Shown here in pieces: positions 31,103-38,166 of a stretch of 38,166 nucleotides of DNA. This DNA comes from an uncultured Oscillospiraceae bacterium (GTDB lineage: Bacteria; Bacillota; Clostridia; Oscillospirales; Acutalibacteraceae). The position numbers and the translations under genes were made by a program. The first letter of the stretch is position 1; each line of letters starts with the position of its first letter. The notes beneath the pieces are model-generated. The model was not told the DNA's origin. It was given only the letters and a program-made list of their open reading frames with translations, and did not search any database. The DNA lies in NCBI GenBank assembly GCA_910588935.1, contig CAJUSM010000023.1:1-38166 (forward strand). The letters are read 5' to 3'.

Positions 31103-31605
31103 TGTATTTCATCCTTTCGCTTTTCAAATCCAGCCCGAAGGCCCCGCTCGAAAAACCTGCGCACCCGAAAAGTGAAGCCCTCTTCCGGCTCCAAGGGGGT
31201 GAGCAGCACCGAGCGCATACCACATAGGTTCGCGCCCACCACATCGGTAAAAATCTGGTCGCCTACAATGGCGCATTGGCGGCTTTTCATTTTTAGCCTG
31301 TGCCGGGCCTTTAGGTAGCCAAAGGGCAGGGGCTTCATGGCAAAGCTGATAAAGTCCAGCCCAAACCTGGCCGCAAAGGGCCCCACCCTCTTCTTATAGT
31401 TGTTCGAAACAATCAGCACCCGAAAGCCCGCCTCTGTCATGGCCCTGGCCCATTCCACCGCGCCGGGAACGGGCTCGTGGGAGGTATAGGTGGCAATGGT
31501 GTTATCCACATCCAGCAGCACAGCCTTTACCCCCAGGCCGGCAACAAAGTCCGGGTCCAGGTCTGTTACCCGCGGCCTGACCGCGGTGGGTGTAAAAATT
31601 CCCAT
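31099..31605 (-). CDS. YqeG-family HAD IIIA phosphatase
   Basis: A 168-residue HAD phosphatase of the YqeG family. The nucleophile motif is VKAVLLDVDNTIATY, then VLIVSNNYKKRV and the metal site AIVGDQIFTDVVGANLCGM. It is likely a cytoplasmic phosphatase, substrate unknown. The ATG at 31605 is my choice: MGIFTPTAVRPRVTD fits the family start and GGGGAG is 11 nt away. A longer in-frame reading to 31689 passes through the rpsU terminator at 31633-31655. The gene overlaps the peptidase gene by 4 bp. Confidence 0.9.
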   Translation of the reverse strand: MGIFTPTAVRPRVTDLDPDFVAGLGVKAVLLDVDNTIATYTSHEPVPGAVEWARAMTEAGFRVLIVSNNYKKRVGPFAARFGLDFISFAMKPLPFGYLKARHRLKMKSRQCAIVGDQIFTDVVGANLCGMRSVLLTPLEPEEGFTFRVRRFFERGLRAGFEKRKDEIQ

Positions 31606-31632
31606 AAATTTTCCAACTCCCCAGCCGGGAAC

Positions 31633-31655
31633 AAAAAAGCGGGCGAGGCGCCCGC
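31633..31655 (-). terminator. Terminator of rpsU
   Basis: Arms GCGGGCG and CGCCCGC with a 3-nt loop are followed on the minus strand by six T's. It sits between rpsU and the YqeG start, inside the upstream open extension of YqeG. Confidence 0.88.
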
Positions 31656-31751
31656 TTTCCTTCAGGTTTGCAGCCTTGAGCCAGCCCAAAAAGCCTGGCG
31701 CCCGGGTCTGCTTGGGCGCGGCAGGTCTTCATTCAGGCACAAAAAGGCTCT

Positions 31752-31928
31752 TTACTTATACTTGCGTTTGCGGGCCGCTTCTGACTTCTTCTTCCGCTTT
31801 ACCGAGGGCTTTTCATAAGCCTCCCGCTTGCGTACCTCCTGGATCACGCCGGCGCGGGCGCACTGCTTCTTAAAGCGCCGCAGGGCACTGTCCAAGGACT
31901 CGTTTTCCTTGAGCCGTATCTCAGCCAT
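31752..31928 (-). CDS. rpsU: 30S ribosomal protein S21
   Basis: A 58-residue, very basic small-subunit protein, complete for the family. It begins [20 protein letters not shown] and ends in a lysine/arginine-rich tail [21 protein letters not shown] stands 7 nt before the ATG. It has a consensus promoter at 31995-32023 and a terminator at 31633-31655. Its frame is short and easily missed. Confidence 0.97.
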   Translation of the reverse strand: MAEIRLKENESLDSALRRFKKQCARAGVIQEVRKREAYEKPSVKRKKKSEAARKRKYK

Positions 31929-31994
31929 TCAATATCCCTCCCATCCGCCGAAAAGGCAGGGGTGTGCGTCGTAAATCGATACTACAACATAGAC

Positions 31995-32023
31995 ATTATA
32001 TCCCCAACCCCGAAGCTTGTCAA
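31995..32023 (-). promoter_or_regulatory. Consensus promoter of rpsU
   Basis: On the minus strand TTGACA (32018-32023), a 17-nt spacer and TATAAT (31995-32000) match the sigma-A consensus exactly. Confidence 0.93.
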
Positions 32024-32061
32024 CCCCTGGGCGCGACCATTTTTTCAAAGTTACGTTTTGT

Positions 32062-32532
32062 TCATTTTTCCCCTTGGTCTTTGGAGACGCTTACGCCGCC
32101 CCGCCTTTGCTGGCTTCTGCCCAGCAGCTGGTCGTATTTCCGCCCAAGGATGCGGAAATAGATCTCAAAGCCCAGGCAGAAAACCAAAAAGATCCCAAAG
32201 AAGATGGCCAAAAAGCTAATCCAGGCTCCCCCATTCCTCAGAGGGAACCAGTGGAAGGCCCAGGCGAAGCCCGCGCAGAGAATCAGGATAAGCCCGCAGA
32301 AGATGGCCATGCGCAGATAATAGCTGGGCTTTTTCAGTACCCGGCCAGAAAAGAACACGTATTGCAGCAGGGTAATGCAGCCGCACAGGGCCAGCATCTG
32401 CCACACCAGGGTGTGGCGGATGTACTCGCCCCCGGTGAGGGAGTCGATGAGAGAGTAGCAGCACAGGGCGCCGGTAAAGCTCAGGCAGCCCCAGGTTTTC
32501 AGCTCGCCGACCATTTCCAGAAATTTTTTCAT
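32062..32532 (-). CDS. DUF3021 membrane protein
   Basis: A 156-residue membrane protein with about four hydrophobic segments (roughly residues 14-31, 40-61, 73-95 and 103-125) and a charged tail. It fits DUF3021, whose members usually sit beside a LytTR regulator and are thought to modulate it. Here the LytTR gene is two genes upstream, with a truncated paralogue in between. AGGAGG precedes the ATG at 32532; the longer frame upstream is the remnant region. Role beyond the pairing is unknown. Confidence 0.8.
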   Translation of the reverse strand: MKKFLEMVGELKTWGCLSFTGALCCYSLIDSLTGGEYIRHTLVWQMLALCGCITLLQYVFFSGRVLKKPSYYLRMAIFCGLILILCAGFAWAFHWFPLRNGGAWISFLAIFFGIFLVFCLGFEIYFRILGRKYDQLLGRSQQRRGGVSVSKDQGEK

Positions 32533-32602
32533 AAGAATCCTCCTAAAATGAATTCCAGGCGTCTCTCGACGCCGCGTCTTTCGGCGCCGCGCTCCTTCAG
32601 CG

Positions 32603-32773
32603 CTAGAGCCTGGGGATGCAGCCGCACAGGGCCAGCATCTGCCAGAGCAGGATATAGCTGACGTGGTCTCCCCCGCAGAGAGAATCAATGAGTGAATACA
32701 CGCACAGGGCCGCGGTGAACTTCAGGCAGCCGCGGCTTTTCAGTTTGTCCACATATTTTACATAATTATCCAT
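32603..32773 (-). pseudogene. Truncated DUF3021 paralogue (56 residues)
   Basis: A frame starting at 32773 with AGGAGG encodes 56 residues aligning with the first half of the complete DUF3021 protein next door: RGCLKFTAALCVYSLIDSL versus WGCLSFTGALCCYSLIDSL, and LWQMLALCGCI versus VWQMLALCGCI. After CGCI the homology stops and a TAG follows four codons later. About 70 bp of GC-rich degenerate repeats (GAAGGAGCGCGG, GAAAGACGCGG, GAGAGACGCC) follow before the intact copy. It looks like the remains of a tandem duplication, though the short product could still be made. Confidence 0.75.
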
Positions 32774-32782
32774 CTTTTCCTC

Positions 32783-33226
32783 CTATATGCCCAGCCGCTT
32801 TTTCAGGGCGGGGGCGTATTGCCGGGAGACATACAGCGCCTCGCCGTTGACCATGGCCAGCCGCAGCCGGCCCCCCAGGTCTGGGCGCAGAGACCGGATG
32901 CCGTTAAAATTTACCAGGACCGACTTGGTTGCCCGGAAAAATTCTCTTTCTCCCAGGCGCTCCTCCAGCTCGTACAGCCGTAGATCTGTCTCGTATACCT
33001 CTTTGGCTGTATAAAGAAAGGTTTTCTTATCCACGGTTTCAATGTACAGCACCTTCTCAGGCTCCAGCAAATAGGTTTGGCCCTCCCGCCGGCCCGCCAG
33101 CTTTCGGCCAGGCTCCAGGTCCAGCCCACTTAGCAGAGCCCGGAGCCGGGCGGTCTGGCCTGGCTGGCAGCGGATGAGAATCTCGGCCTCTTCCAGCCCT
33201 TCTTCTTCCACAACTCTAATTTTCAT
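32783..33226 (-). CDS. LytTR-family DNA-binding regulator
   Basis: A 147-residue transcription regulator. An N-terminal stretch of about 45 residues leads to a LytTR DNA-binding domain (about 48-145) with KVLYIETVDKKTFLY, the ARATKSVLVN-type block (FFRATKSVLVNFNGI) and SRQYAPALKKRL at the end. It lacks a receiver domain, as usual for LytTR partners of DUF3021. AAAGGAG precedes the ATG. A promoter (TTGCGG, 17 nt, TATACT) is at 33265-33293, and the DUF3021 genes follow 9 bp downstream. It probably controls its own operon. Confidence 0.92.
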   Translation of the reverse strand: MKIRVVEEEGLEEAEILIRCQPGQTARLRALLSGLDLEPGRKLAGRREGQTYLLEPEKVLYIETVDKKTFLYTAKEVYETDLRLYELEERLGEREFFRATKSVLVNFNGIRSLRPDLGGRLRLAMVNGEALYVSRQYAPALKKRLGI

Positions 33227-33264
33227 AACCCGCTCCTTTCGTGACTTTCTGCAGCTGCAGCCTA

Positions 33265-33293
33265 AGTATATCCCCTTGGCAAAGGCTCCGCAA
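33265..33293 (-). promoter_or_regulatory. Promoter of the LytTR-DUF3021 operon
   Basis: On the minus strand TTGCGG (33288-33293), a 17-nt spacer and TATACT (33265-33270). Transcription would start near 33258, about 30 nt before the LytTR start. Confidence 0.6.
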
Positions 33294-33386
33294 GGGCTTT
33301 TGCCCCACCTGCGCCCTGAAAGGGGCGACCTGCGCTTTTCTCTTTATAAAAAGCGGCCCAATGGGCAAAAAAAGACAGGGGCAGCT

Positions 33387-33436
33387 TAGGGCTTGTTTGA
33401 AAATAGAGGGAATGACGATTTTTCAAACAAGCCCTA
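33387..33436 (+). mobile_element. MITE-like element, short palindromic copy (50 bp)
   Basis: Perfect 17-bp terminal inverted repeats TAGGGCTTGTTTGAAAA and its complement surround 16 nt containing TAGAGGGAATGACG. The same ends and core occur at 19935-20078 and 1-83. Both ends are flanked by TA. The palindrome would form a strong hairpin in RNA and could also terminate the response-regulator transcript that stops at 33464. Confidence 0.65.
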
Positions 33437-33463
33437 AACGCCTCTGCTTTCTTTTCTCTTCCA

Positions 33464-35026
33464 TTACATATCCGCCGCCTGAGAGCAGGGCCGGTGCATC
33501 TGCCTGTACTCATTGGGCGTTACCCCTGTTTTTCCCCGGAACACATGGGAAAAGTAAGAAAAATTATCATACCCTACCCGCAGCGCCACCTCGTTTACCT
33601 GTACCCCTGGGCTGACCAGCAGGCTCTTTGCCTCCCGTATGCGCACATCCTGCACATACCCGCTAATGGACTGGCCGGTCTCCTTTTTAAACAGCCTGGC
33701 CAGGTAATCGGGATTAAGGAACACAATACCCGCCAGGGAATTTCTGTTGATATCCTCACTGAAATGAGCGTTGATGTATTCTTTCATCTTATCCACTACA
33801 GACTGGGACTTATCGGCAAACTCCATATACTCGCCGGCAGTGCGGAGAATATAACAAAGATATTCCTTCATATGGTCCAAAGAATACAGGGAGCACTCCC
33901 GCAGGCCGTCAAACTCCAGGGTAGAAAACAGGGCGTGGGCCTGAATACCCTGCTGCTGCAAAACTGTGTGGATCATCTGCATCATATCAATGCGCATAGA
34001 CTTAATGTAAGGCATATTCACCCGGCCCAAAGCAGCCTGCCGGTCTAGGTGGGCGCAAACATCCTGGGCCACCTCTTGGTGCCTGCCGGCGGCCAGCATT
34101 GTCTCCCACTCCCGAAGCTTGGGCAGAGAGTAGGGAATGTTCCGCTTGCGATAGTCCCTTGCCAGGCAGAGCAGCCCCTTGCTGCTTACATCGTCGGTTT
34201 CGCAGGCCCGCAGCCGGCCAAACTCTTCTTGGGCCTGGTCCAGGCTGACGCCTACAGAGTAAAAACAGTTGAACCAGGCGTCCAGGTGCTCCTTGGCAAA
34301 GGCGCCCAGCCTTTCGAACAGCCCGGCAAGGGCATCGCAGGAATCGGTAAACACCCCGCACCACACGCCAGAGCGCAACGTGAGGATTGCCTCTTGAAGC
34401 ACGCCTGCCTCCTGGGCCAGCTCCTCCAGCACATTGCGCACAGCATACCTTTTCCAGCTGCTTAAGGGCTCTTGGCCATCGGCCAGGCTAAACACAGCAA
34501 TGGTAAAAATAGAGTCCGCTGTATACTCTCCTGGCTCGCTGCTCTCTTTGCCCTCTGGAAAGGCATTGTGAAAAAGGAGCTGCTGCCAAAAATTCTTTTT
34601 GGCCTCCTGCCGGATACTTTCCAAATTCTGGCTAAACCTGGCCAGGCTGCGCACCCGCAAAGCCTCCTGCACCGCGGCGGCCAGCCGTTCCTGTATCACA
34701 GAGTAGGCAACGGGCTTAAGAAAATAGTCAAAGCTGTGAAGCTCCACCGCCTTTTGGGCGTAGTCAAAATAGGCAAAGCTGGTGCAGAACAAAGTGACCA
34801 CCTCCAGCTGGCTGTCTCTTACCCATTTTAAGAGCTCCAAGCCGCTGCCGCCAGGCATCTCAATATCTGTTACCATAACAGCAATATCCTTTGTTTTTAA
34901 CAACTCCTTGGCTCGTTCCCCATTTTGGGCGGCATAAACCTGTTCGAAGCCCAAGCCCTCAAAATCCACACCATCTGAAATGCCCTCCAGCACGTCCAGA
35001 TCGTCATCTACCAGCAAAATATCCAA
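33464..35026 (-). CDS. AraC-type response regulator (REC-HTH)
   Basis: A 520-residue response regulator. The receiver domain (about 1-120) has DDD at 7-9 and the phosphoryl-acceptor Asp54 in VMVTDIEMPG. A long middle region of about 280 residues resembles YesN-type linkers. The C-terminal AraC helix-turn-helix pair covers about 415-515, with FLNPDYLARLFKKETG and VGYDNFSYFSHVFRGKTGVTPNEYR. It starts at a TTG with AAGGTGG 7-8 nt away, next to a strong promoter with an 18-nt spacer. Such regulators usually pair with a YesM histidine kinase and an LplB/LplC sugar transporter; no kinase is adjacent here, but an LplC-type permease lies 2.3 kb away. Confidence 0.9.
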   Translation of the reverse strand: MDILLVDDDLDVLEGISDGVDFEGLGFEQVYAAQNGERAKELLKTKDIAVMVTDIEMPGGSGLELLKWVRDSQLEVVTLFCTSFAYFDYAQKAVELHSFDYFLKPVAYSVIQERLAAAVQEALRVRSLARFSQNLESIRQEAKKNFWQQLLFHNAFPEGKESSEPGEYTADSIFTIAVFSLADGQEPLSSWKRYAVRNVLEELAQEAGVLQEAILTLRSGVWCGVFTDSCDALAGLFERLGAFAKEHLDAWFNCFYSVGVSLDQAQEEFGRLRACETDDVSSKGLLCLARDYRKRNIPYSLPKLREWETMLAAGRHQEVAQDVCAHLDRQAALGRVNMPYIKSMRIDMMQMIHTVLQQQGIQAHALFSTLEFDGLRECSLYSLDHMKEYLCYILRTAGEYMEFADKSQSVVDKMKEYINAHFSEDINRNSLAGIVFLNPDYLARLFKKETGQSISGYVQDVRIREAKSLLVSPGVQVNEVALRVGYDNFSYFSHVFRGKTGVTPNEYRQMHRPCSQAADM

Positions 35027-35048
35027 GGTTCCACCACCTTTTTCGATA

Positions 35049-35078
35049 ATTATAGCATATGCGGCCAGAAAAAGTCAA
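35049..35078 (-). promoter_or_regulatory. Promoter of the response-regulator gene
   Basis: On the minus strand TTGACT (35073-35078), an 18-nt spacer and TATAAT (35049-35054). The leader would be only about 16 nt. Confidence 0.75.
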
Positions 35079-35290
35079 ATGCAGGTACTGGAAACAGAGT
35101 GACAGAGGCTCGCTTTCCCAGAAGGCTACAAAGCAAAGGAGTTAAGGAATTGTCAGGATTACAACCTCGCCCGCCGGATTGGGGCGCTCTCCGCGAAAGA
35201 CCCGCCCCCCCACATCCCATAGCCTTTGAAAAGTCTTGGAATCTTTCATCGGGGCCATCCGGTATAGATATGCATCCTTTTTTCTCCGCC

Positions 35291-35319
35291 TTGACCTTTT
35301 TTTCGAATCATGGTAAAAT
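35291..35319 (+). promoter_or_regulatory. Promoter of the HAD gene
   Basis: TTGACC (35291-35296), a 17-nt spacer and TAAAAT (35314-35319) lie 37-65 bp before the start codon. Confidence 0.7.
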
Positions 35320-35355
35320 GACCCCTGGAAAAACAGTACTGGGAAAGGAGCCCCT

Positions 35356-36012
35356 ATGAAATACATAATCTGGGACTGGAACGGCACCCTGCTGGACGAT
35401 GTGCCCCTCTGCGTAGAAATCATGAATACCATGCTGAAAAAAAGGGGGTTGCCAGAATTGGAGGTCTCTTACTATCGGGAGATATTTACCTTTCCCGTAG
35501 AAAAGTATTACCGTGCCGCCGGGTTGGACTTTACCCAAGAGCCCTTTGAAACCCTGGCTGTGGAATATATATCGGCATATAACCCCCGGGCCTTAGACTG
35601 CGGCCTGTACCCCGGGGCCTTAGAGGTGTTGGAGCGGCTGAAAGCCGCTGGTTGGGGCCAAATAATTGCCTCCGCCTCTGAACAGGGCGCTCTGGAAAAA
35701 CAGGTGGAAAGCCGCGGCATTGCCGGCTATTTCCAGGCCATCCTTGGGGCAGGGGATGTGCTGGGAATCACCAAGGAAGGGCTTGCCAAAGAATACCTGG
35801 CCAGCAAGGCCATCTCAGCCCAGGATGTAGTCTTTATAGGGGATACCCTTCACGATATCCAGGTGGCCGGCAGCCTTGGGAGCCCTTGCGCGCTCATTGC
35901 CCAAGGGCACCAAAGCCGGGCCAGGCTGGAAACCCGCGGTGCCCCGGTGCTGGAAAGCATTCGAGAACTGCCGGATTTTCTGGGCAAGTCGGGGATTCAT
36001 TTGCCCCAATGA
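35356..36012 (+). CDS. HAD-family hydrolase, phosphoglycolate phosphatase-like
   Basis: A 218-residue HAD hydrolase. The nucleophile motif is IWDWNGTLLDD at residues 4-14, motif II is in QIIASASEQ, and the metal-binding motif is VVFIGDTLHDIQVA near 156-169. A helical cap lies between about 15 and 80. It is likely a small-molecule phosphatase such as Gph or PGP; the substrate is not given by sequence. AAAGGAG precedes the ATG, with its own promoter and terminator, so it is a single-gene unit. Confidence 0.9.
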   Translation: MKYIIWDWNGTLLDDVPLCVEIMNTMLKKRGLPELEVSYYREIFTFPVEKYYRAAGLDFTQEPFETLAVEYISAYNPRALDCGLYPGALEVLERLKAAGWGQIIASASEQGALEKQVESRGIAGYFQAILGAGDVLGITKEGLAKEYLASKAISAQDVVFIGDTLHDIQVAGSLGSPCALIAQGHQSRARLETRGAPVLESIRELPDFLGKSGIHLPQ

Positions 36013-36055
36013 AAACAGACCAAGGCGCAAAACCGTTTGTCTGGCCCCTTCTAAT

Positions 36056-36095
36056 AAAAAAGCCTGTCAGGACAATGTCCCGAACAGGCTTTTTT
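36056..36095 (+). terminator. Terminator of the HAD gene
   Basis: Arms AAAAAAGCCTGT (36056-36067) and ACAGGCTTTTTT (36084-36095), with an inner GGACA/TGTCC pair in the loop, end in six T's. A-run upstream makes it usable in both directions, but the esterase stop at 36163 is farther off. Confidence 0.9.
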
Positions 36096-36162
36096 GCTAG
36101 GGAAGGTCTGCGCATTTGTCCCATTGCCGGGCTTTGCGTTTCTCTTCTCTTTCTTTTCTTTC

Positions 36163-36969
36163 TTAGATCTGCCGCTTTCCAGCAGCCGCGTAACCGTCTG
36201 TTCTGGGCAGCCAATCCAGGAATTTTTCTACCTCCATATTCCAGAACCGCCACTCGTGGCCATAGTCCGGGTGCTCGTCCCAGGTGATGTCCGCGCCCAG
36301 CTCCTTTAGCTTATCCCGAAACGCCAGGTTGGCCTGGTACAGAAAGTCCTTTGCCCCGCAGGCAATATAGGCCTTGGGGAACGCCTTGCCAGAATCCGCT
36401 AGAGCCTGAGCCAAAGACGCGGGATCAATAGAGGGGTCCGCCGGCTTCTGCTCGGTGGCGGCCGCGCCCCCGGAAACCAGGGCTTCCGGATTCAGCTGCA
36501 CGGCGGCGGAAAAAGCCCCCAGGGCCTTAAACCGCTCCGGATGGCTGAGGGCATGGACGAGAGTGCCGTAGCCGCCCATGGAAAGCCCGGCAATGTAGGT
36601 GTGCTCCGGCTCCCGGGAAATGGGGAACATGCCGCAGACAAAGTCCGGCAGCTCTTCCGATACGAATGTAAAGAAATCGTCGCCGCCTAGCTTTACATAG
36701 CTCTTGTTTTCCGCGGAAAGGTTTACAATGGCGATCTGCCGTTCTTCGGCGAACATTTCTACATTGGTGTAGCCGGTCCAGGTGGCGTGGTTGTTGCCCA
36801 TGCCGTGGAGCAGGTACAGCACGGGGAACTTTTCCTTGGGGGTATGGGCGGGCTTGCCCCCGCCGGCCATGCCCATGGATTCCGGGATGGTTACAGTGGG
36901 AATCACTACGGTGATATCTACCGTGCGCTTTAAGGTGTAGGAGATAAAGTTGCAAGTAAACTTAGCCAT
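36163..36969 (-). CDS. Esterase D/S-formylglutathione hydrolase-like esterase
   Basis: A 268-residue alpha/beta hydrolase of the putative esterase family (PF00756), which includes feruloyl and acetyl-xylan esterases. The oxyanion region is YLLHGMGNNHATW near 52-64, the nucleophile Ser130 is in GLSMGGYG, Asp208 is in GAKDF and His238 in YGHEWRFW. No signal peptide is visible, so it would act in the cytoplasm on imported acylated sugars, which fits the sugar permease upstream on the same strand. I chose the ATG at 36969 (AAAGGTG, about 7 nt); the longer frame has no ribosome binding site. The substrate is inferred only. Confidence 0.87.
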   Translation of the reverse strand: MAKFTCNFISYTLKRTVDITVVIPTVTIPESMGMAGGGKPAHTPKEKFPVLYLLHGMGNNHATWTGYTNVEMFAEERQIAIVNLSAENKSYVKLGGDDFFTFVSEELPDFVCGMFPISREPEHTYIAGLSMGGYGTLVHALSHPERFKALGAFSAAVQLNPEALVSGGAAATEQKPADPSIDPASLAQALADSGKAFPKAYIACGAKDFLYQANLAFRDKLKELGADITWDEHPDYGHEWRFWNMEVEKFLDWLPRTDGYAAAGKRQI

Positions 36970-37301
36970 TTTGAAGCACCTTTTGCAAATAATATTTTTT
37001 GTATTACTCCGGAAATAAAATACAGGAACATCTGTGTCGGGATTCCATCCCGAGGGGCCTGACGGCCAGGGAAATCTTGCCAAGGCCTAGACTAACGCCC
37101 CTGGGCCGCGCAATATTTTGAGGCGCGGCGCTTTCTTTCCCGCGGTTAACTGCCGGGGGGAATATTGGCCTCCCTATAGTCCTGGCCCGGAAACCGCCGG
37201 GGGCTTTCCGGGCCAGAGACAGGGGGAGAACGGGTTGGACTTCCTTGAAAATTCCAGCGCAAATTCTGCGGGTACAGGTTCTTGGGATTCGCGCTTGCTT
37301 T
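36970..37301. other. Intergenic region with two hairpins
   Basis: This 332-bp gap separates the permease from the esterase. It holds a perfect 12-bp-arm inverted repeat at 37182-37216 (CTGGCCCGGAAA) and a second, GCCGCGC/GCGCGGC, near 37106-37131, followed on the plus strand by GCTTTCTTT. Neither has a good T-run on the minus strand. No gene is evident; GC content is uneven. The permease transcript may end here. Confidence 0.5.
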
Positions 37302-38166
37302 TTACCCTTTTACAGCGCCCAGCATAATACCGCTGGCGAAATACTTCTGCAGGAAGGGATAGACCAGAAGAATTGGCAGAATCGCCACAAAAGCAATGGC
37401 CATGCGGATAGATACCTGGGGTATCTGCATCAGCGCCCCCGAGTTGGCTGTGGACTGGGAAGCCAAAGCCTGAATGTCCTGAATCATCCGGTTCAGCAGG
37501 GTCTGTATGCTGAACATGCTGGATTTGTTGATGTAGTACAGGCCGTTGGTCCAGTCGTTCCAGTAGTTCAGGCCAGTGAAGAGGCCGATGGTTACCAGAA
37601 TGGGCTTGCCCAGGGGAAGCACAAGCTTCCAGTAAATGGTCATATACCCCGCTCCGTCAATTTTGGCGGCCTCGTAGATATCGTTTGGAATGCTGGTAGA
37701 GAAAAAGGTGCGCACCAGAATAATGTTGAAGGCCCCCAGCAGAAAGTTTGGGAAGATGTAGGCCCAAATGGTGTTGCGGATGCCGAAGGTGGTGGTCCAC
37801 ATAATGTACGAGGGCACCAGGCCGCCGGAAAAGAGCATGGTAAAGAACACATAAAAGGTGATGATTCTGCGTCCCGGCAGGTCCTTTAGGGACAGGGGAA
37901 AGGCCATGAGCGATGCCAGAATAATGCTTGCCGATGTGCCAACCACCGTAACCAGAATGGTAATGCCGTAGGCCCGGAACACCGTAGCCGAGTTCTGCAT
38001 GATGTACTGATAGGCCCCTAGGCTGAACTTGGCCGGGAAGAAGGAATAGCCATTTACTACCAGGGTGTTTTCCTCTGTGATAGAGGACATGAACAGCAGC
38101 ACCAGGGGCAGGATCATGCAGAGAGCAACCAGGAACAGAATGATATTGATGACGAGCTGGTAGGCC
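37302..38166 (-). CDS. Carbohydrate ABC transporter permease, LplC type (partial, 5' end outside window)
   Basis: At least 287 residues of an inner-membrane permease, C-terminus complete. The frame is open through the window edge, so codons before the ATG at 38117 belong to the gene. Six hydrophobic segments can be traced. The EAA loop that contacts the ATPase reads YEAAKIDGAGYMTIYWKLVLPLGKP. The C-terminal YPFLQKYFASGIMLGAVKG is the LplC/YtcP signature. It transports an oligosaccharide together with an LplB partner and a binding protein, presumably encoded beyond the edge. A YesN-like response regulator at 33464-35026 is the kind of regulator often linked to such transporters. Confidence 0.9.
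   Translation of the reverse strand, partial: AYQLVINIILFLVALCMILPLVLLFMSSITEENTLVVNGYSFFPAKFSLGAYQYIMQNSATVFRAYGITILVTVVGTSASIILASLMAFPLSLKDLPGRRIITFYVFFTMLFSGGLVPSYIMWTTTFGIRNTIWAYIFPNFLLGAFNIILVRTFFSTSIPNDIYEAAKIDGAGYMTIYWKLVLPLGKPILVTIGLFTGLNYWNDWTNGLYYINKSSMFSIQTLLNRMIQDIQALASQSTANSGALMQIPQVSIRMAIAFVAILPILLVYPFLQKYFASGIMLGAVKG

Larger units (their letters stand above)
35027..35355. other. Intergenic region between response regulator and HAD gene
   Basis: This 329-bp gap contains the two divergent promoters listed separately (35049-35078 minus, 35291-35319 plus). In the middle I see no convincing gene, hairpin or repeat. Confidence 0.6.

Noticed and set aside
31606..31689. N-terminal extension of YqeG
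   Set aside because: It runs through the rpsU terminator; no ribosome binding site precedes 31689.
1..38166. tRNA, rRNA, prophage or conjugative genes
   Set aside because: No cloverleaf, rRNA-like stretch, integrase, transposase, portal or mobilisation protein was recognised on either strand.

Overview
The window looks like chromosomal DNA of a strictly anaerobic, gut-type Clostridia bacterium, probably in the Oscillospiraceae/Ruminococcaceae. I infer this from the Rex-AdhE fermentation genes, a Trp T-box, an LplC-type sugar permease, CD1247-like and CD3324-like proteins, a YqeG/PepQ/EF-P cluster and consistently strong AGGAGG ribosome binding sites. No rRNA, tRNA, CRISPR array, phage gene or transposase was recognised. 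Many promoters are near-consensus sigma-A sites with 17-nt spacers.

Layout. 1-7.1 kb (minus): the end of an interspersed repeat, a FemX-like aminoacyltransferase, a one-piece ABC exporter with an unusual leader, a manganese catalase, and the Amadori-product genes frlD and frlB with a DUF2961/GH172 gene upstream. 7.2-11.8 kb: an M3 oligopeptidase (plus), a TrpB2-type tryptophan synthase beta chain behind a tryptophan T-box, and an HExxH metalloprotease-like protein with two CxxC pairs. 12-15.1 kb (minus): a sugar-binding lipoprotein followed at once by a chemoreceptor; the leader holds two tandem copies of a 72-bp structured repeat. 15.2-19.8 kb (plus): GH2 hydrolase, KDPG aldolase and uronate isomerase, a likely glucuronide-use operon.

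19.9-22.1 kb: a 144-bp MITE-like element, ribosomal protein L28, a CD3324-like HTH protein with a mini-ORF leader, and a zinc alcohol dehydrogenase. 22.2-28.8 kb: rex-adhE-kinase operon, an unlisted 31-residue membrane protein, an FAD/Rieske oxidoreductase, and a small HExxH protein whose promoter carries a perfect 22-bp palindrome. 28.8-32 kb (minus): CD1247-like protein, EF-P, Xaa-Pro peptidase, YqeG phosphatase and ribosomal protein S21 (58 residues). 32-35 kb (minus): a LytTR regulator with one complete and one truncated DUF3021 membrane protein, a short palindromic copy of the MITE, and an orphan AraC-type response regulator. 35.3 kb to the end: a HAD phosphatase, an esterase, and the 3' part of a carbohydrate ABC permease cut by the window edge.

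Themes. Several loci point to use of diet- or host-derived sugars: Amadori products (frlBD), fructose anhydrides or arabinans (GH172), glucuronides (GH2-eda-uxaC) and oligosaccharides (permease, binding protein with chemoreceptor). The unexplained structures most worth checking are the MITE-like family, the tandem 72-bp leader repeats, the 22-bp palindrome, and the small ORFs at 26444-26539, 2917-3033 and 20555-20581. All assignments are from reading the sequence; no database search was run.
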